Shown in pieces: positions 42,722-50,867 of a DNA stretch of 64,000 bases; the first letter of the stretch is position 1, and each line of letters starts with the position of its first letter. Source of the DNA: Streptomyces niveus (GTDB lineage: Bacteria; Actinomycetota; Actinomycetes; Streptomycetales; Streptomycetaceae); NCBI RefSeq assembly GCF_002009175.1, contig NZ_CP018047.1, positions 2,294,001 through 2,358,000 on the forward strand. The letters are read 5' to 3'. The notes beneath the pieces are model-generated. The model was not told where the DNA came from. It was given only the letters and a program-made list of their open reading frames with translations, and did not search any database. A program made the translations under genes and the position numbers.

Positions 42722-44800
42722 GTGACTCGCAGCGTGTACGTGACCGGGATCGAACGCGGAGACGGCAGGCAGGTCGTCGAGCTGGGAGTCATGGAGCTTC
42801 TGACCCGCCAGGTGGACCGGGTGGGCGTGTTCCGTCCGCTGGTCCACGCCAACGGCCCCGACCGGCTGTTCGACCTGCTGCGCGCCCGTTACCGGCTCTC
42901 GCAGGACCCGGCGTCCGGCTACGGCCTCGGCTACGCGGAGGCCGCCGGGATCCAGGCCGACGGCGGTACGGACGAGCTGGTCTCACAGCTCGTCCGGCGC
43001 TTCCACGAGGTCGCGCGGGAGTACGAGGTCGTGCTCGTCCTCGGCACCGACTTCGCCGACACCCAGCTGCCCGACGAGCTGTCGCTCAACGCGCGGCTGG
43101 CCAACGAGTTCGGCGCCTCGGTGATACCGGTGGTCGGCGCCAAGGGCCAGCACGCCGAATCCGTGCAGGCCGAGGCGCGCAACGCCCACCGGGCGTACGC
43201 CGTGCTGGGCTGCGACATCCTCGCGATGGTCGTGAACCGGGTCGCCCCCGAGGACCGCGACGCGATCGACGCGCAGTTGCGGCAGCAGCTGCCGGTGCCC
43301 TGCTACACGCTGCCCGACGAGGCGGCGCTGGCCGCTCCGACCGTCTCGCAGATCACGCGGGCCCTCGGCGGCACGGTGCTGCTCGGGGACGAGGCCGGTC
43401 TGGCGCGCGACGCGCTCGACTTCGTCTTCGGCGGCGCGATGCTGCCGAATCTGCTGGGCGCCCTGACTCCGGGCTGTCTGCTGGTCACACCGGGCGACCG
43501 CGCTGATCTGGTGGTGGGCGCGCTCGCCGCGCACTCGGCGGGCACACCGCCCATCGCGGGCGTGCTGCTGACGCTGGACGAGCGGCCCGCCGATTCGGTC
43601 CTCACCCTCGCCTCCAAGCTCGCGCCCGGCACACCGGTCGTCTCGGTGGTCGCGGGGTCCTTCCCCACGGCGGGTGAACTGTTCGCGCTGGAAGGCAAGT
43701 TGAGCGCCGATACGCCGCGCAAGGCGGAGACGGCGCTGGGTCTCTTCGAGCGGTACGCGGACACCGGCGATCTGCTGGCGCGGATGTCGGTGGCGCGCAG
43801 CGGCCGGGTGACGCCGATGATGTTCGAGCACGATCTGCTGGAGCAGGCCCGCGCCGTACGCCGCCGGGTCGTCCTGCCGGAGGGCACGGAGGAACGGGTG
43901 CTGCGCGCGGCCGATGTGCTGCTGCGCCGCGACGTCTGCGACCTGACGCTCCTCGGGGACGTCGACGTCATCGTCAAGAAGGCCGCCGATCTCGGTATCG
44001 ACCTGGCGGGCACGCAGATCGTCGACCCGGCGACGGACGAGCTCCGGCAGCGGTTCGCCGAGCGTTACGCCGAGCTGCGCGCGCACCGGGGCGTGACGGT
44101 GGAGCTGGCGTACGACGTGGTGGCCGACGTGAACTACTTCGGGACGCTGATGGTCGACGCGGGGCTCGCGGACGGCATGGTGTCGGGCTCCGTGCACTCC
44201 ACGGCGGCCACGATCCGCCCGGCGTTCGAGATCATCAAGACGGTCACGCCCTCGTCGAGCGTCTCCTCGGTGTTCTTCATGTGCCTGGCCGACAAGGTGC
44301 TGGTGTACGGCGACTGCGCGGTGATCCCGGACCCGGACGCGGCGCAGCTCGCGGACATCGCGGTGCAGGCGGCCGCGACCGCCGCCCGGTTCGGCGTCGA
44401 GCCGCGGATCGCGATGCTCTCGTACTCGACGGGGACCTCGGGTTCGGGCGCCGACGTCGACAAGGTGCGCGAGGCGACGAAGCTGGTGCGCACCGCGCGG
44501 CCCGAGCTGAAGATCGAGGGGCCGATCCAGTACGACGCGGCGGTGGAGCCGTCCGTCGCCGCGACGAAGCTGCCGGAGTCGGAGGTGGCGGGGCGCGCGA
44601 CGGTGCTGATCTTCCCCGACCTGAACACCGGCAACAACACGTACAAGGCCGTGCAGCGTTCGGCGGGCGCGGTGGCGGTGGGTCCCGTGATGCAGGGGCT
44701 GCGCAAGCCGGTGAACGACCTCTCGCGCGGCGCCCTGGTGCAGGACATCGTGAACACCGTCGCCATCACCGCCGTCCAGGCTCAGGGCGACGGCGCGTGA
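42722..44800 (+). CDS. pta: Phosphate acetyltransferase, long form
   Basis: The 692-aa enzyme starts at a GTG (42722), 8 nt after AGGAGAG; longer upstream reading frames cross the promoter. It interconverts acetyl-CoA and acetyl phosphate. The N-terminal ~350 residues are the AAA-like/DRTGG regulatory part (RSVYVTGIERGDGRQVVELGVMELL; VLGTDFADTQLPDELSLNARLANEF). The C-terminal PTA_PTB domain begins MMFEHDLLEQARAVRRRVVLPEGTEERVLRAA and carries the active-site stretches ADGMVSGSVHSTAATIRPAF, LSYSTGTSGSGADVDKV and LIFPDLNTGNNTYKAVQR. It is followed 50 bp later by ackA. Confidence 0.96.
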   Translation: MTRSVYVTGIERGDGRQVVELGVMELLTRQVDRVGVFRPLVHANGPDRLFDLLRARYRLSQDPASGYGLGYAEAAGIQADGGTDELVSQLVRRFHEVAREYEVVLVLGTDFADTQLPDELSLNARLANEFGASVIPVVGAKGQHAESVQAEARNAHRAYAVLGCDILAMVVNRVAPEDRDAIDAQLRQQLPVPCYTLPDEAALAAPTVSQITRALGGTVLLGDEAGLARDALDFVFGGAMLPNLLGALTPGCLLVTPGDRADLVVGALAAHSAGTPPIAGVLLTLDERPADSVLTLASKLAPGTPVVSVVAGSFPTAGELFALEGKLSADTPRKAETALGLFERYADTGDLLARMSVARSGRVTPMMFEHDLLEQARAVRRRVVLPEGTEERVLRAADVLLRRDVCDLTLLGDVDVIVKKAADLGIDLAGTQIVDPATDELRQRFAERYAELRAHRGVTVELAYDVVADVNYFGTLMVDAGLADGMVSGSVHSTAATIRPAFEIIKTVTPSSSVSSVFFMCLADKVLVYGDCAVIPDPDAAQLADIAVQAAATAARFGVEPRIAMLSYSTGTSGSGADVDKVREATKLVRTARPELKIEGPIQYDAAVEPSVAATKLPESEVAGRATVLIFPDLNTGNNTYKAVQRSAGAVAVGPVMQGLRKPVNDLSRGALVQDIVNTVAITAVQAQGDGA

Positions 44801-44850
44801 CACCGTACGGTCCCGGCCACACCGTCCCCTCCACGAAAGGCGTCCCGCCC

Positions 44851-46062
44851 GTGACCTCGCAGGCCACCCGAGTCCTCGTACTCAACTCCGGTTCCTCCTC
44901 GGTGAAGTACCAGCTGCTGGACATGCGCGACGGCACCCGTCTCGCCGTCGGCCTCGTCGAGCGCATCGGCGAGAGCGCGTCGCGGCTGGTGCACACGCCG
45001 TCGGGCGACGGCGCGGGCCGGCGCGAGCGCACGGGGCGGATCGCCGACCACGAGCGGGCGTTGGAGGCGGTCGCCGAGGAACTGGCCCTGGACGGCATGG
45101 GTATCGACTCCCCCGAGCTGGCGGCGATCGGCCACCGCGTGGTGCACGGCGGGCTGGAGTTCAGCGCGCCGACGGTGATCGACGACGCCGTGCTCGCGGA
45201 GATCGAGCGGCTGGTGCCGGTGGCGCCGCTGCACAACCCGGCGAACATCACCGGCATCAGGACCGCGCGGGCGCTGCGCCCCGATCTGCCGCAGGTCGCC
45301 GTCTTCGACACCGCGTTCCACACGACGATGCCGGAGCACGCGGCGCGGTACGCGATCGACGTCGCGACGGCCGACGCGCACCGCATCCGGCGCTACGGCT
45401 TCCACGGCACGTCGCACGCGTATGTCTCCCGGCGGGCCGCCGAGCTGCTGGGCCGCGCGCCCGAGGAGCTGAACCTGATCGTGCTGCACCTGGGCAACGG
45501 GGCGTCCGCGTCGGCCGTCGCGGGCGGGCGCTGTGTGGACACCTCGATGGGGCTGACCCCCTTGGAGGGGCTGGTGATGGGTACGCGCTCCGGCGACATC
45601 GATCCTGCGGTGGTCTTCCATCTGGAGCGCGTGGCCGGAATGGACACCGACGAGATCGACGAACTGCTGAACAAGAAGAGCGGGTTGACGGGGCTCTGCG
45701 GTGACAACGACATGCGGGAGATCCGCCGCCGGGTCGACGCGGGTGACGCCGCGGCGACGCTGGCCTTCGATATTTACATCCACCGTCTGAAGAAGTACAT
45801 CGGCGCCTATTACGCGGTGCTCGGCCGGGTGGACGCGGTGGTGTTCACCGCGGGCGTCGGCGAGAACGCGGCGCCGGTGCGGGAGGCCGCGATCGCCGGG
45901 CTCGGGGAGTTGGGGCTGGTCGTCGACGCGGAACTCAACGCCGTACGGTCCGGCGAGCCGCGCCTCGTGTCGCCGGAGAACGCGCGCGTCGCCGTCGCCG
46001 TGGTGCCGACCGATGAGGAAATGGAGATCGCCCGCCAGACCTTCGCACTGGTCGACGCCTGA
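44851..46062 (+). CDS. ackA: Acetate kinase
   Basis: The 403-aa kinase starts at a GTG (44851) with AAAGG 12 nt upstream. It makes acetate and ATP from acetyl phosphate, or the reverse. Signatures are VLVLNSGSSSVKYQLLDM, GHRVVHGG, FDTAFHTTMPEHAARYAI, RRYGFHGTSHAYVS, LHLGNGASASAV and FTAGVGENAAPVRE. It forms an operon with pta and is followed by pyk, so overflow acetate metabolism and the last glycolytic step are side by side. Confidence 0.97.
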   Translation: MTSQATRVLVLNSGSSSVKYQLLDMRDGTRLAVGLVERIGESASRLVHTPSGDGAGRRERTGRIADHERALEAVAEELALDGMGIDSPELAAIGHRVVHGGLEFSAPTVIDDAVLAEIERLVPVAPLHNPANITGIRTARALRPDLPQVAVFDTAFHTTMPEHAARYAIDVATADAHRIRRYGFHGTSHAYVSRRAAELLGRAPEELNLIVLHLGNGASASAVAGGRCVDTSMGLTPLEGLVMGTRSGDIDPAVVFHLERVAGMDTDEIDELLNKKSGLTGLCGDNDMREIRRRVDAGDAAATLAFDIYIHRLKKYIGAYYAVLGRVDAVVFTAGVGENAAPVREAAIAGLGELGLVVDAELNAVRSGEPRLVSPENARVAVAVVPTDEEMEIARQTFALVDA

Positions 46063-46095
46063 GCGCCGCCCCGCCCATTTGTACTTTCCGCCAGA

Positions 46096-46107
46096 CGGAA
46101 TATTCCG
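46096..46107. promoter_or_regulatory. 12-bp palindrome upstream of pyk
   Basis: CGGAATATTCCG, perfect, 30 bp before the pyk start. It overlaps a possible -10 (TATTCC, 46101-46106) paired with TTGTAC at 46079-46084 across 16 bp, so it could be an operator. Confidence 0.4.
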
Positions 46108-46136
46108 AGCCGAAACAAACCGATAGGATCCGCCTT

Positions 46137-47570
46137 ATGCGCCGTTCCAAAATCGTCTGCACACTAGGCCCCGCCGTCGACTCGTACGAGCAGCTGAAGT
46201 CGCTCATCGAGGCCGGTATGAACGTGGCCCGACTGAATATGAGCCACGGGTCCCACCCCGAGCACGAGGAGCGGTACCACCGCGTCCGGAAGGCGGCCGA
46301 GGCCACCGGCCGGGCCGTGGGCGTGCTCGTCGACCTCCAGGGCCCGAAGATCCGGCTGGAGACCTTCGCCGAGGGTCCCGTCGAGCTGGTGCGCGGTGAC
46401 GAGTTCGTCATCACCACCGAGGATGTCGCCGGTGACAAGGGCATCTGCGGCACCACCTACAAGGGCCTGCCCGGGGACGTCGCGAAGGGCGACCAGGTCC
46501 TGATCAACGACGGCAACGTCGAGCTGCGCGTGACCGAGGTCGAGGGCCCGCGGGTCAGGACCCTGGTCGTCGAGGGCGGGGTCATCTCCGACCACAAGGG
46601 CATCAACCTGCCGGGTACGGCGGTCAATGTCCCGGCGCTCTCCGAGAAGGACGTCGAGGACCTGCGCTTCGCCCTGCGGATGGGCTGCGACATGATCGCG
46701 CTGTCCTTCGTGCGCGACGCGGACGACATCAACGACGTCCACAAGATCATGGACGAGGAGGGCCGCCGGGTCCCCGTCATCGCGAAGGTCGAGAAGCCGC
46801 AGGCCGTCGCCAACATGGAGGCCGTCGTCGCGGCGTTCGACAGCATCATGGTCGCGCGTGGCGACCTGGCGGTCGAGTACCCGCTCGAAAAGGTCCCGAT
46901 GGTGCAGAAGCGCCTCATCGAGCTGTGCCGCCGCAACGCCAAGCCGGTGATCGTGGCGACCCAGATGATGGAGTCGATGATCACCAACTCCCGCCCGACG
47001 CGCGCCGAGGCGTCGGACGTGGCGAACGCGATCCTGGACGGGGCCGACGCGGTGATGCTGTCGGCGGAGTCGTCCGTCGGCGCGTATCCGGTCGAGACGG
47101 TCAAGACGATGTCGAAGATCGTCGTCGCGGCCGAGACGGAGCTGCTGTCCAAGGGCCTCCAGCCGCTGGTGCCGGGCAAGAAGCCCCGTACGCAGGGTGG
47201 TTCGGTCGCCCGCGCGGCCTGCGAGATCGCGGACTTCCTGGGCGGCAAGGCGCTGATCGCCTTCACCCAGTCCGGCGACACGGCCCGCCGCCTGTCGCGC
47301 TACCGCACCTGTCAGCCGATCCTCGCCTTCACGACGGACGAGGCGACGCGCAACCAGCTCTCGCTGAGCTGGGGCGTCGAGTCCTTCGTCGTACCGCACG
47401 TGAACACCACGGACGCGATGGTCGACCTGGTGGACGCGGAGCTGCTGAAGCTCCAGCGCTACAGCGAGTCGGACACGATGATCATCACGGCCGGCTCCCC
47501 GCCGGGCGTCCCCGGCACGACGAACATGGTCCGCGTCCACCACCTGGGCGACACGGTCACCCAGAGCTGA
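46137..47570 (+). CDS. pyk: Pyruvate kinase
   Basis: The 477-aa enzyme starts at the ATG (46137) with TAGGA 9 nt upstream. It converts PEP and ADP to pyruvate and ATP. Readable motifs: MRRSKIVCTLGPA, GMNVARLNMSHGSH, VDLQGPKIRLE, catalytic lysine stretch VPVIAKVEKPQAV, metal-binding IMVARGDLAVEYPLEKVP, TQMMESMITNSRPTRAEASDVANAILDGADAVMLS, and C-domain QSGDTARRLSRYR. In context it is the pyk2 gene of Streptomyces. A 20-bp perfect terminator follows. Confidence 0.97.
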   Translation: MRRSKIVCTLGPAVDSYEQLKSLIEAGMNVARLNMSHGSHPEHEERYHRVRKAAEATGRAVGVLVDLQGPKIRLETFAEGPVELVRGDEFVITTEDVAGDKGICGTTYKGLPGDVAKGDQVLINDGNVELRVTEVEGPRVRTLVVEGGVISDHKGINLPGTAVNVPALSEKDVEDLRFALRMGCDMIALSFVRDADDINDVHKIMDEEGRRVPVIAKVEKPQAVANMEAVVAAFDSIMVARGDLAVEYPLEKVPMVQKRLIELCRRNAKPVIVATQMMESMITNSRPTRAEASDVANAILDGADAVMLSAESSVGAYPVETVKTMSKIVVAAETELLSKGLQPLVPGKKPRTQGGSVARAACEIADFLGGKALIAFTQSGDTARRLSRYRTCQPILAFTTDEATRNQLSLSWGVESFVVPHVNTTDAMVDLVDAELLKLQRYSESDTMIITAGSPPGVPGTTNMVRVHHLGDTVTQS

Positions 47571-47575
47571 ACACG

Positions 47576-47616
47576 CGATCGCCGGACGGGCTCAAGTTGA
47601 GCCCGTCCGGCGATCG
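47576..47616. terminator. Perfect 20-bp hairpin between pyk and the converging operon
   Basis: Arms 47576-47595 and 47597-47616 are exact complements around one centre base. The right arm begins the dispersed 20-bp repeat GCCCGTCCGGCGATYGAGGA. Confidence 0.9.
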
Positions 47617-47620
47617 AGGA
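47601..47620. repeat. Dispersed repeat copy 1
   Basis: GCCCGTCCGGCGATCGAGGA. The same 20-mer, allowing one C/T change, recurs at 57185-57204 and 63394-63413. Confidence 0.85.
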
Positions 47621-47630
47621 CGGAACCGTC

Positions 47631-48926
47631 CTAGTCGGTGATGTAGTTGTTCAGGCCGGGGACCGTCAGCGTGCCGCCGAACTGGCCCGCCTGAAGCACC
47701 TGCACGTCCGTGAAGAACGCGAACGGGACGTTGAGCGGCGGCGGGGTCTCGGGGCTGAACGTGATCGGGATCAGCCCGAACAGGTTGCCCTTCAACTCCT
47801 CCGTGTACATGGTGACTTGACCGTCGCGAATGGTCGACGTGGAGTCCTGCCTGCTCGCCACGTGCGCCGTACGGCCCTCGGGGTAGACGACCTTCTGGTG
47901 CAGGTCCTTGATGTCCACCTCGGAGGCGGTGAACTTCAGCGCCTTCTTGATCTTCCCGCTGCCCGTCTTCACCTCGACGATGCCGTGGTAGTCCAGACCC
48001 CGCAGCGTGAGCTTGGTGCTCTCCAGCCTCCACGGGTCGTCCGGCAACAGCGGGATGCCCGGCTCCAGTTCGGCGGCGGCGAGCGCCTCCGGGTCGGCCT
48101 CGGGGCAGGGGAAGCGCGGCTTCCCGTCGGCGCCCTCGGGGATGTCGTCGTCCTTGCGCGCCTCAAGTCCCTTGGCGGCGTCGTCGAGTTCCTCGACCTC
48201 CGCCCCGGCCTTGTCCGCGGCGTCCCTGATCGCGTCCTCGGTGCTGTCGGCGCCACCGGGCTTCTCCGCGCCGGGTTCCGTGTCCGGCTTCGGGTCCGCG
48301 GGCTTCTCCGCCTCGGGCTTTCCGGACTCCGGGTCCGCCGGCTTGTCCGGTGCCGGTTCGTCTTCGTCCTTGTCCGGTACGCCGAGCAGGCCGCCCAGCG
48401 CGTCGCCCAGCCCGAGCGGGTCCAGCGGGTCCTTGGACTTCGACGCGCTCGGCTCCGGCGCGGGTTCCCCGGGCGCGGCGGGCTTCTGCGCGTCGGACGC
48501 GGGCGGTGTCTCGCCCGGCGAGGGCTCGGCAGAGTCGTCCCCGTCACCGCCGGTGGGCGGCTCCGGCTTGTCCGTGGCATCCCCTGACGGATCCCCGGAC
48601 GCGTCGTCCGACGGCTTCTCGGACGGCGACGGCGAAGCCGACTCCTCCGGCGGCTCGTCGGAGCGCGTGACGCACGGCCCCGGCGCGAACGGAATGTCCT
48701 TGGCGTCCTCGGCGAGCGCGAGCCGGGGCGTGAGCCCCATCCCGACGAACACCGCCGTCGGCATCGCGGCCAGCGCGAACGCCTTGCCGGCCGGTATCTG
48801 GAGCTTGGTCAGCAGCGACTTCCTGGGGGCTGCGTGGCGCGGGCCGCTTCTCTCGCGGGCCTGCCCGCCTCCGGCCGTCTCCGGCCGCGTGTCGTCACCC
48901 CGCACTGTTCCTCCCGCCGTTGGCAT
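47631..48926 (-). CDS. Secreted/anchored protein with long acidic low-complexity region (DUF6230-DUF6114 operon partner)
   Basis: The 431-aa protein starts at the ATG (48926) behind GGAGACG and overlaps the end of the DUF6114 gene by 32 bp. A basic N-terminus precedes a signal/anchor segment (AFALAAMPTAVFVGMGL). Residues ~80-250 are Asp/Glu/Pro/Ser-rich and probably disordered (DKPEPPTGGDGDDSAEPSP and similar). The C-terminal ~160 residues are globular (WRLESTKLTLRGLDYHGIVEVKTGSGKIKKALKF ... GQFGGTLTVPGLNNYITD) with the same beta-rich flavour as the DUF6230 product (lines such as TKLTLRGL versus FELSGLSLKL). Function is unknown; older annotations of this locus in Streptomyces mention a cholesterol-esterase-like label that I would not trust. 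Confidence 0.75.
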   Translation of the reverse strand: MPTAGGTVRGDDTRPETAGGGQARERSGPRHAAPRKSLLTKLQIPAGKAFALAAMPTAVFVGMGLTPRLALAEDAKDIPFAPGPCVTRSDEPPEESASPSPSEKPSDDASGDPSGDATDKPEPPTGGDGDDSAEPSPGETPPASDAQKPAAPGEPAPEPSASKSKDPLDPLGLGDALGGLLGVPDKDEDEPAPDKPADPESGKPEAEKPADPKPDTEPGAEKPGGADSTEDAIRDAADKAGAEVEELDDAAKGLEARKDDDIPEGADGKPRFPCPEADPEALAAAELEPGIPLLPDDPWRLESTKLTLRGLDYHGIVEVKTGSGKIKKALKFTASEVDIKDLHQKVVYPEGRTAHVASRQDSTSTIRDGQVTMYTEELKGNLFGLIPITFSPETPPPLNVPFAFFTDVQVLQAGQFGGTLTVPGLNNYITD

Positions 48927-49509
48927 GGGCAGTCGTCTCCGTCAGATTCGGGTCCCCGTCAGACGGGCCGGGGAGAAAAGGGCCGTCCCCACCCCCGTCC
49001 GGGGTGCCGTGGTCGACCGCTCCGCCGTCGGGTGCGAACGTCTGCTGTCGTACGGCGGCGTGCTTGTCCGACCGGTCGTCGGCCCGGTCGTCGTGCTCCT
49101 CGTCGGATCCCGGGGGCCGGCCCGGCGCCCAGGAGATGGACAGGGCTCCGCCTATGAGGGCGAGCAGGAAACCGAAGCCGAATCCGCCGATGTTGGCCAC
49201 GGGTATGGAGACGAGTCCCAGCATGATGGTGGCGACGCCGGCGAACACCCGCACGATGCTCTGGAACCACATCGTCAGTCCCAGGGTGGCCAGCAGGACA
49301 CCGATGATCAGCGAGCCCGCGCCCGCCGTGGTGGCCATCGTCAGCGTGAGATGGCCCAACTTCAGCTCGGCGTAAGGGAAGTAGACGATCGGCACCCCGC
49401 TGAGGATCGCCAACAACCCCGCCCAGAACGGCCGAGTACCCCGCCAGGCGCGGAAGCGCAGCCGCCAGTAAGTGAATCGGCCGCGGGGATCCGAAGGCTC
49501 GGCGCTCAT
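48895..49509 (-). CDS. DUF6114 membrane protein
   Basis: The 204-aa protein starts at the ATG (49509) with GGGAGC 9 nt upstream. Four hydrophobic segments lie between residues ~25 and 125 (FWAGLLAILSGVPIVYFPY; AGAGSLIIGVLLATLGLTMWF; VFAGVATIMLGLVSIPVANI; GFGFLLALIGGALSISW). A ~75-residue polar Asp/Gly-rich tail follows. It is the middle gene of a three-gene operon with the DUF6230 protein and the acidic protein; DUF6230 and DUF6114 co-occur across Streptomyces. It may form the membrane part of an envelope complex. No biochemical function is established that I know of. Confidence 0.82.
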   Translation of the reverse strand: MSAEPSDPRGRFTYWRLRFRAWRGTRPFWAGLLAILSGVPIVYFPYAELKLGHLTLTMATTAGAGSLIIGVLLATLGLTMWFQSIVRVFAGVATIMLGLVSIPVANIGGFGFGFLLALIGGALSISWAPGRPPGSDEEHDDRADDRSDKHAAVRQQTFAPDGGAVDHGTPDGGGDGPFLPGPSDGDPNLTETTAHANGGRNSAG

Positions 49510-49629
49510 GGAAAACAGCTCCCTGGAACCAGTGTTGCTGTGAGAGATTGGGGGAGTCGGGCGGACGCGACCGCGTCGTGCGGGGCGCGCCCGCCCCAGG
49601 GGGCGAAGTGCTCAGGACCCGGTAAGGGT

Positions 49630-50259
49630 CTAGTAGCACTCCTTGGTGCCCTTGTGCAGCTTCAGACTCAGACCGCTGAGCTCGAAGGTGCCGGCCGTGG
49701 TCGCCCACGCCGTCTGCTTCACATCGGTCAGCGTCGCCTCTTCGGCGCGCTGTGCGAAGCCGAAGGGGTTGACCTTCTTCTCGGTCCCCGGCTGGATCCT
49801 CGTGTCGCCGGCCGCCACACCGATGTCGATGTTCTTGAACTTGGCGTCGGCTTCGAGCTTGGCGACGTCCAGATACAGGTTGGTCGCCTTGACCGGCTTC
49901 GAGCTCTCCTGGCCTGCCCGCAGCTCAAGGCTGATGCTGCCGAAGACCGGGACGTCCGGAGTGACCACCGACTGGCACATGTTGCTGATCGTGGCCGAGC
50001 TGAAACCGGAAACGGCCACCGGGTGGACGGTCTTGTTGCCCTTGAGATCGGTGCCGTCGGCGAGGCTTCCGTACTGAACGAAGTCCTGGCCCACCAACTG
50101 GTCGGCCGAGACCTTGAAACTCTGCCCCGACACACTGAACGACGCGGCGAGCGCGCCCTGTGCGAGAGCGACACCTATCGCGGCCGTCGCGGCCACGCTC
50201 GGCACCATGACGACGGCGAACCGCTTCCATCTGGTCCCGCCACGTGCTTGGGACTCCAT
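49630..50259 (-). CDS. DUF6230 secreted protein
   Basis: The 209-aa protein starts at the ATG (50259), 6 nt after AGGAGG (the GTG one codon earlier is too close). Basic N-terminus GGTRWKRF, then signal/anchor AVVMVPSVAATAAIGVALAQGALAASFS, then an all-beta domain (FKVSADQLVGQDFVQYGSL; GKNKTV-like turn GNKTVHPVAVSGFSSATISNMCQSV; KATNLYLDVAKLEADAKFKNIDIGVAAG; FELSGLSLKLHKGTKECY). It is the first gene of the operon with DUF6114. The fold and operon are conserved in Streptomyces; role unknown. Confidence 0.85.
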   Translation of the reverse strand: MESQARGGTRWKRFAVVMVPSVAATAAIGVALAQGALAASFSVSGQSFKVSADQLVGQDFVQYGSLADGTDLKGNKTVHPVAVSGFSSATISNMCQSVVTPDVPVFGSISLELRAGQESSKPVKATNLYLDVAKLEADAKFKNIDIGVAAGDTRIQPGTEKKVNPFGFAQRAEEATLTDVKQTAWATTAGTFELSGLSLKLHKGTKECY

Positions 50260-50748
50260 CACTTTCCTCCTTCTCGGACGTACATCTCCGGATCGGGCGT
50301 CGGCCCGTCCTGGGATGGGAGAAGTGCTACGTCCTCGGGAAGGAGAGCGCCGTTAAGTATCAGCGGCACGAGCCGCGTCAGAATCATCGACGATCACCCC
50401 CGAGCGACAACCACTGGGCCACGCGCGTCGCGTGGCCGCCGGACAGGCCCCGCCGGTCGGCGGGAACCCCCCTGTCCCCGGGTCGGCGCCACTGCTCCGC
50501 CGGCCCGCCCGGTGGGGTCCCGACCGCGGTGGGCACGACTGGGTCGCCGTACCGGTGCGCTGTCGGACCGAGCGTGGACGATCGTGGTGTATTCACGCTC
50601 GGGACACAAGGGGGTTCGTTACTGGCAAGTAATGAGCGGTTCACGCAGGAGCCACGGGGCGCCGCCGCACGGGCACACAGGGTGCCTCAAATCGCCCCGA
50701 CAGAACTCGTGAATACCGCCAATAACCGGACAGACCAAGGCGGTTGAT

Positions 50749-50761
50749 TTACTCGGAGTAA
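50749..50761. promoter_or_regulatory. 13-bp palindrome TTACTC-G-GAGTAA
   Basis: Exact dyad just left of the terminator hairpin in A/T-richer intergenic DNA; a candidate protein-binding site. Confidence 0.4.
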
Positions 50762-50764
50762 CAG

Positions 50765-50801
50765 CGACCCCGCTTTACCAAGTTTTGGTAAAACGGGGTC
50801 G
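50765..50801 (-). terminator. Strong hairpin ending the YbbN-like transcript
   Basis: CGACCCCG + TTTACCAA pairs with TTGGTAAA + CGGGGTCG with one mismatch between the two halves and loop GTT, 67 bp past the stop of the minus-strand gene. Confidence 0.75.
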
Positions 50802-50867
50802 TCGGTGTCGTCGAGTCGGCAAATCGTTATGTGCCGCCCCGCAGCACGTGCCGCAGGCGGGGCGAGC

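Larger units (their letters stand above)
50260..50867. other. 608-bp intergenic region between the DUF6230 operon and the YbbN-like gene
   Basis: No protein gene is supportable here. It holds the DUF6230 promoter (not precisely placed), inverted 9-mers GTATTCACG (about 50590-50598) and CGTGAATAC (50708-50716), a perfect 13-bp palindrome (50749-50761) and the strong hairpin at 50765-50801. The 50690-50800 part is relatively A/T-rich, which suggests regulatory DNA. Confidence 0.6.
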
